DNA of 64,000 nucleotides, from contig SCFE01000006.1 in NCBI GenBank assembly GCA_004352715.1, positions 1,100,614 through 1,164,613 on the forward strand. Direction: 5' to 3'. Positions 63,970 to 64,000 of the stretch are shown here, one piece after another. The translations under genes were made by a program, and so were the position numbers. The notes under the pieces are model-generated. The model was not told where the DNA came from. It was given only the letters and a program-made list of their open reading frames with translations, and did not search any database. Positions within the stretch are counted from its first letter, which is position 1, and each line of letters starts with the position of its first letter. The DNA is from Hofstenia miamia (Eukaryota; Xenacoelomorpha; Acoela).

Positions 63970-64000
63970 GTACTTTTTTTATATATTTTGCTGTTTAAAC

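Noticed and set aside
1-64000. CRISPR arrays, operons, prokaryotic promoters or phage genes
   Set aside because: None seen; tandem repeats here lack unique spacers and the coding style is eukaryotic.

Overview
This is AT-rich, gene-poor animal nuclear DNA. Evidence for an animal genome: exons with consensus GT/AG borders that encode a TMEM63/CSC1-type channel, a nuclear class II tRNA with internal A and B boxes and a T-run terminator, a Tc1/mariner transposon, a degraded LINE reverse transcriptase, many (TA)n microsatellites and N-filled assembly gaps. The species cannot be named from the sequence. Nothing here looks bacterial: there are no operons, CRISPR arrays or ribosome binding sites.

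Layout. Positions 1-1125 hold copies of a 167-bp satellite unit, direct on the left and inverted on the right, with tRNA-like sequence between them. A serine-type tRNA with a UUA (stop-reading) anticodon lies at 1533-1613 (-). From 2.3 to 12.7 kb there are short repeats: a GGGCGAA minisatellite, inverted-repeat elements (2834-3126, 4959-5267, 9516-10967), TA tracts with gaps, and a cluster of a GTACACAGCGTATC motif. From 12.7 to 56 kb I find no convincing gene. That stretch holds a near-perfect 49-bp palindrome (18002), a dead LINE RT (22041-22815, -) between two diverged direct repeats, a 625-bp foldback element (31269-31893), four scattered copies of one unnamed repeat family (29.4, 38.0, 39.5 and 53.0 kb), a second two-copy family (15.1 and 49.6 kb), and a 329-bp hAT-like MITE with an 8-bp target duplication (51676-52004).

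The only recognisable cellular protein gene is on the + strand at the right end. Two TMEM63-like exons (56390-56655 and 63696-63969) join in compatible phase across a 7-kb intron, and the gene continues past the window. That intron has collected a foldback MITE (57169-57490), a Tc1-like element with a broken transposase (60735-62134), a pogo/Tigger-like terminal repeat (62174) and a gap of exactly 1000 N. Most open frames of 60-100 codons in this AT-rich DNA are chance. I saw no new multi-gene system; the most interesting items are the stop-anticodon tRNA, the inverted satellite locus and the set of foldback and dispersed repeat families.
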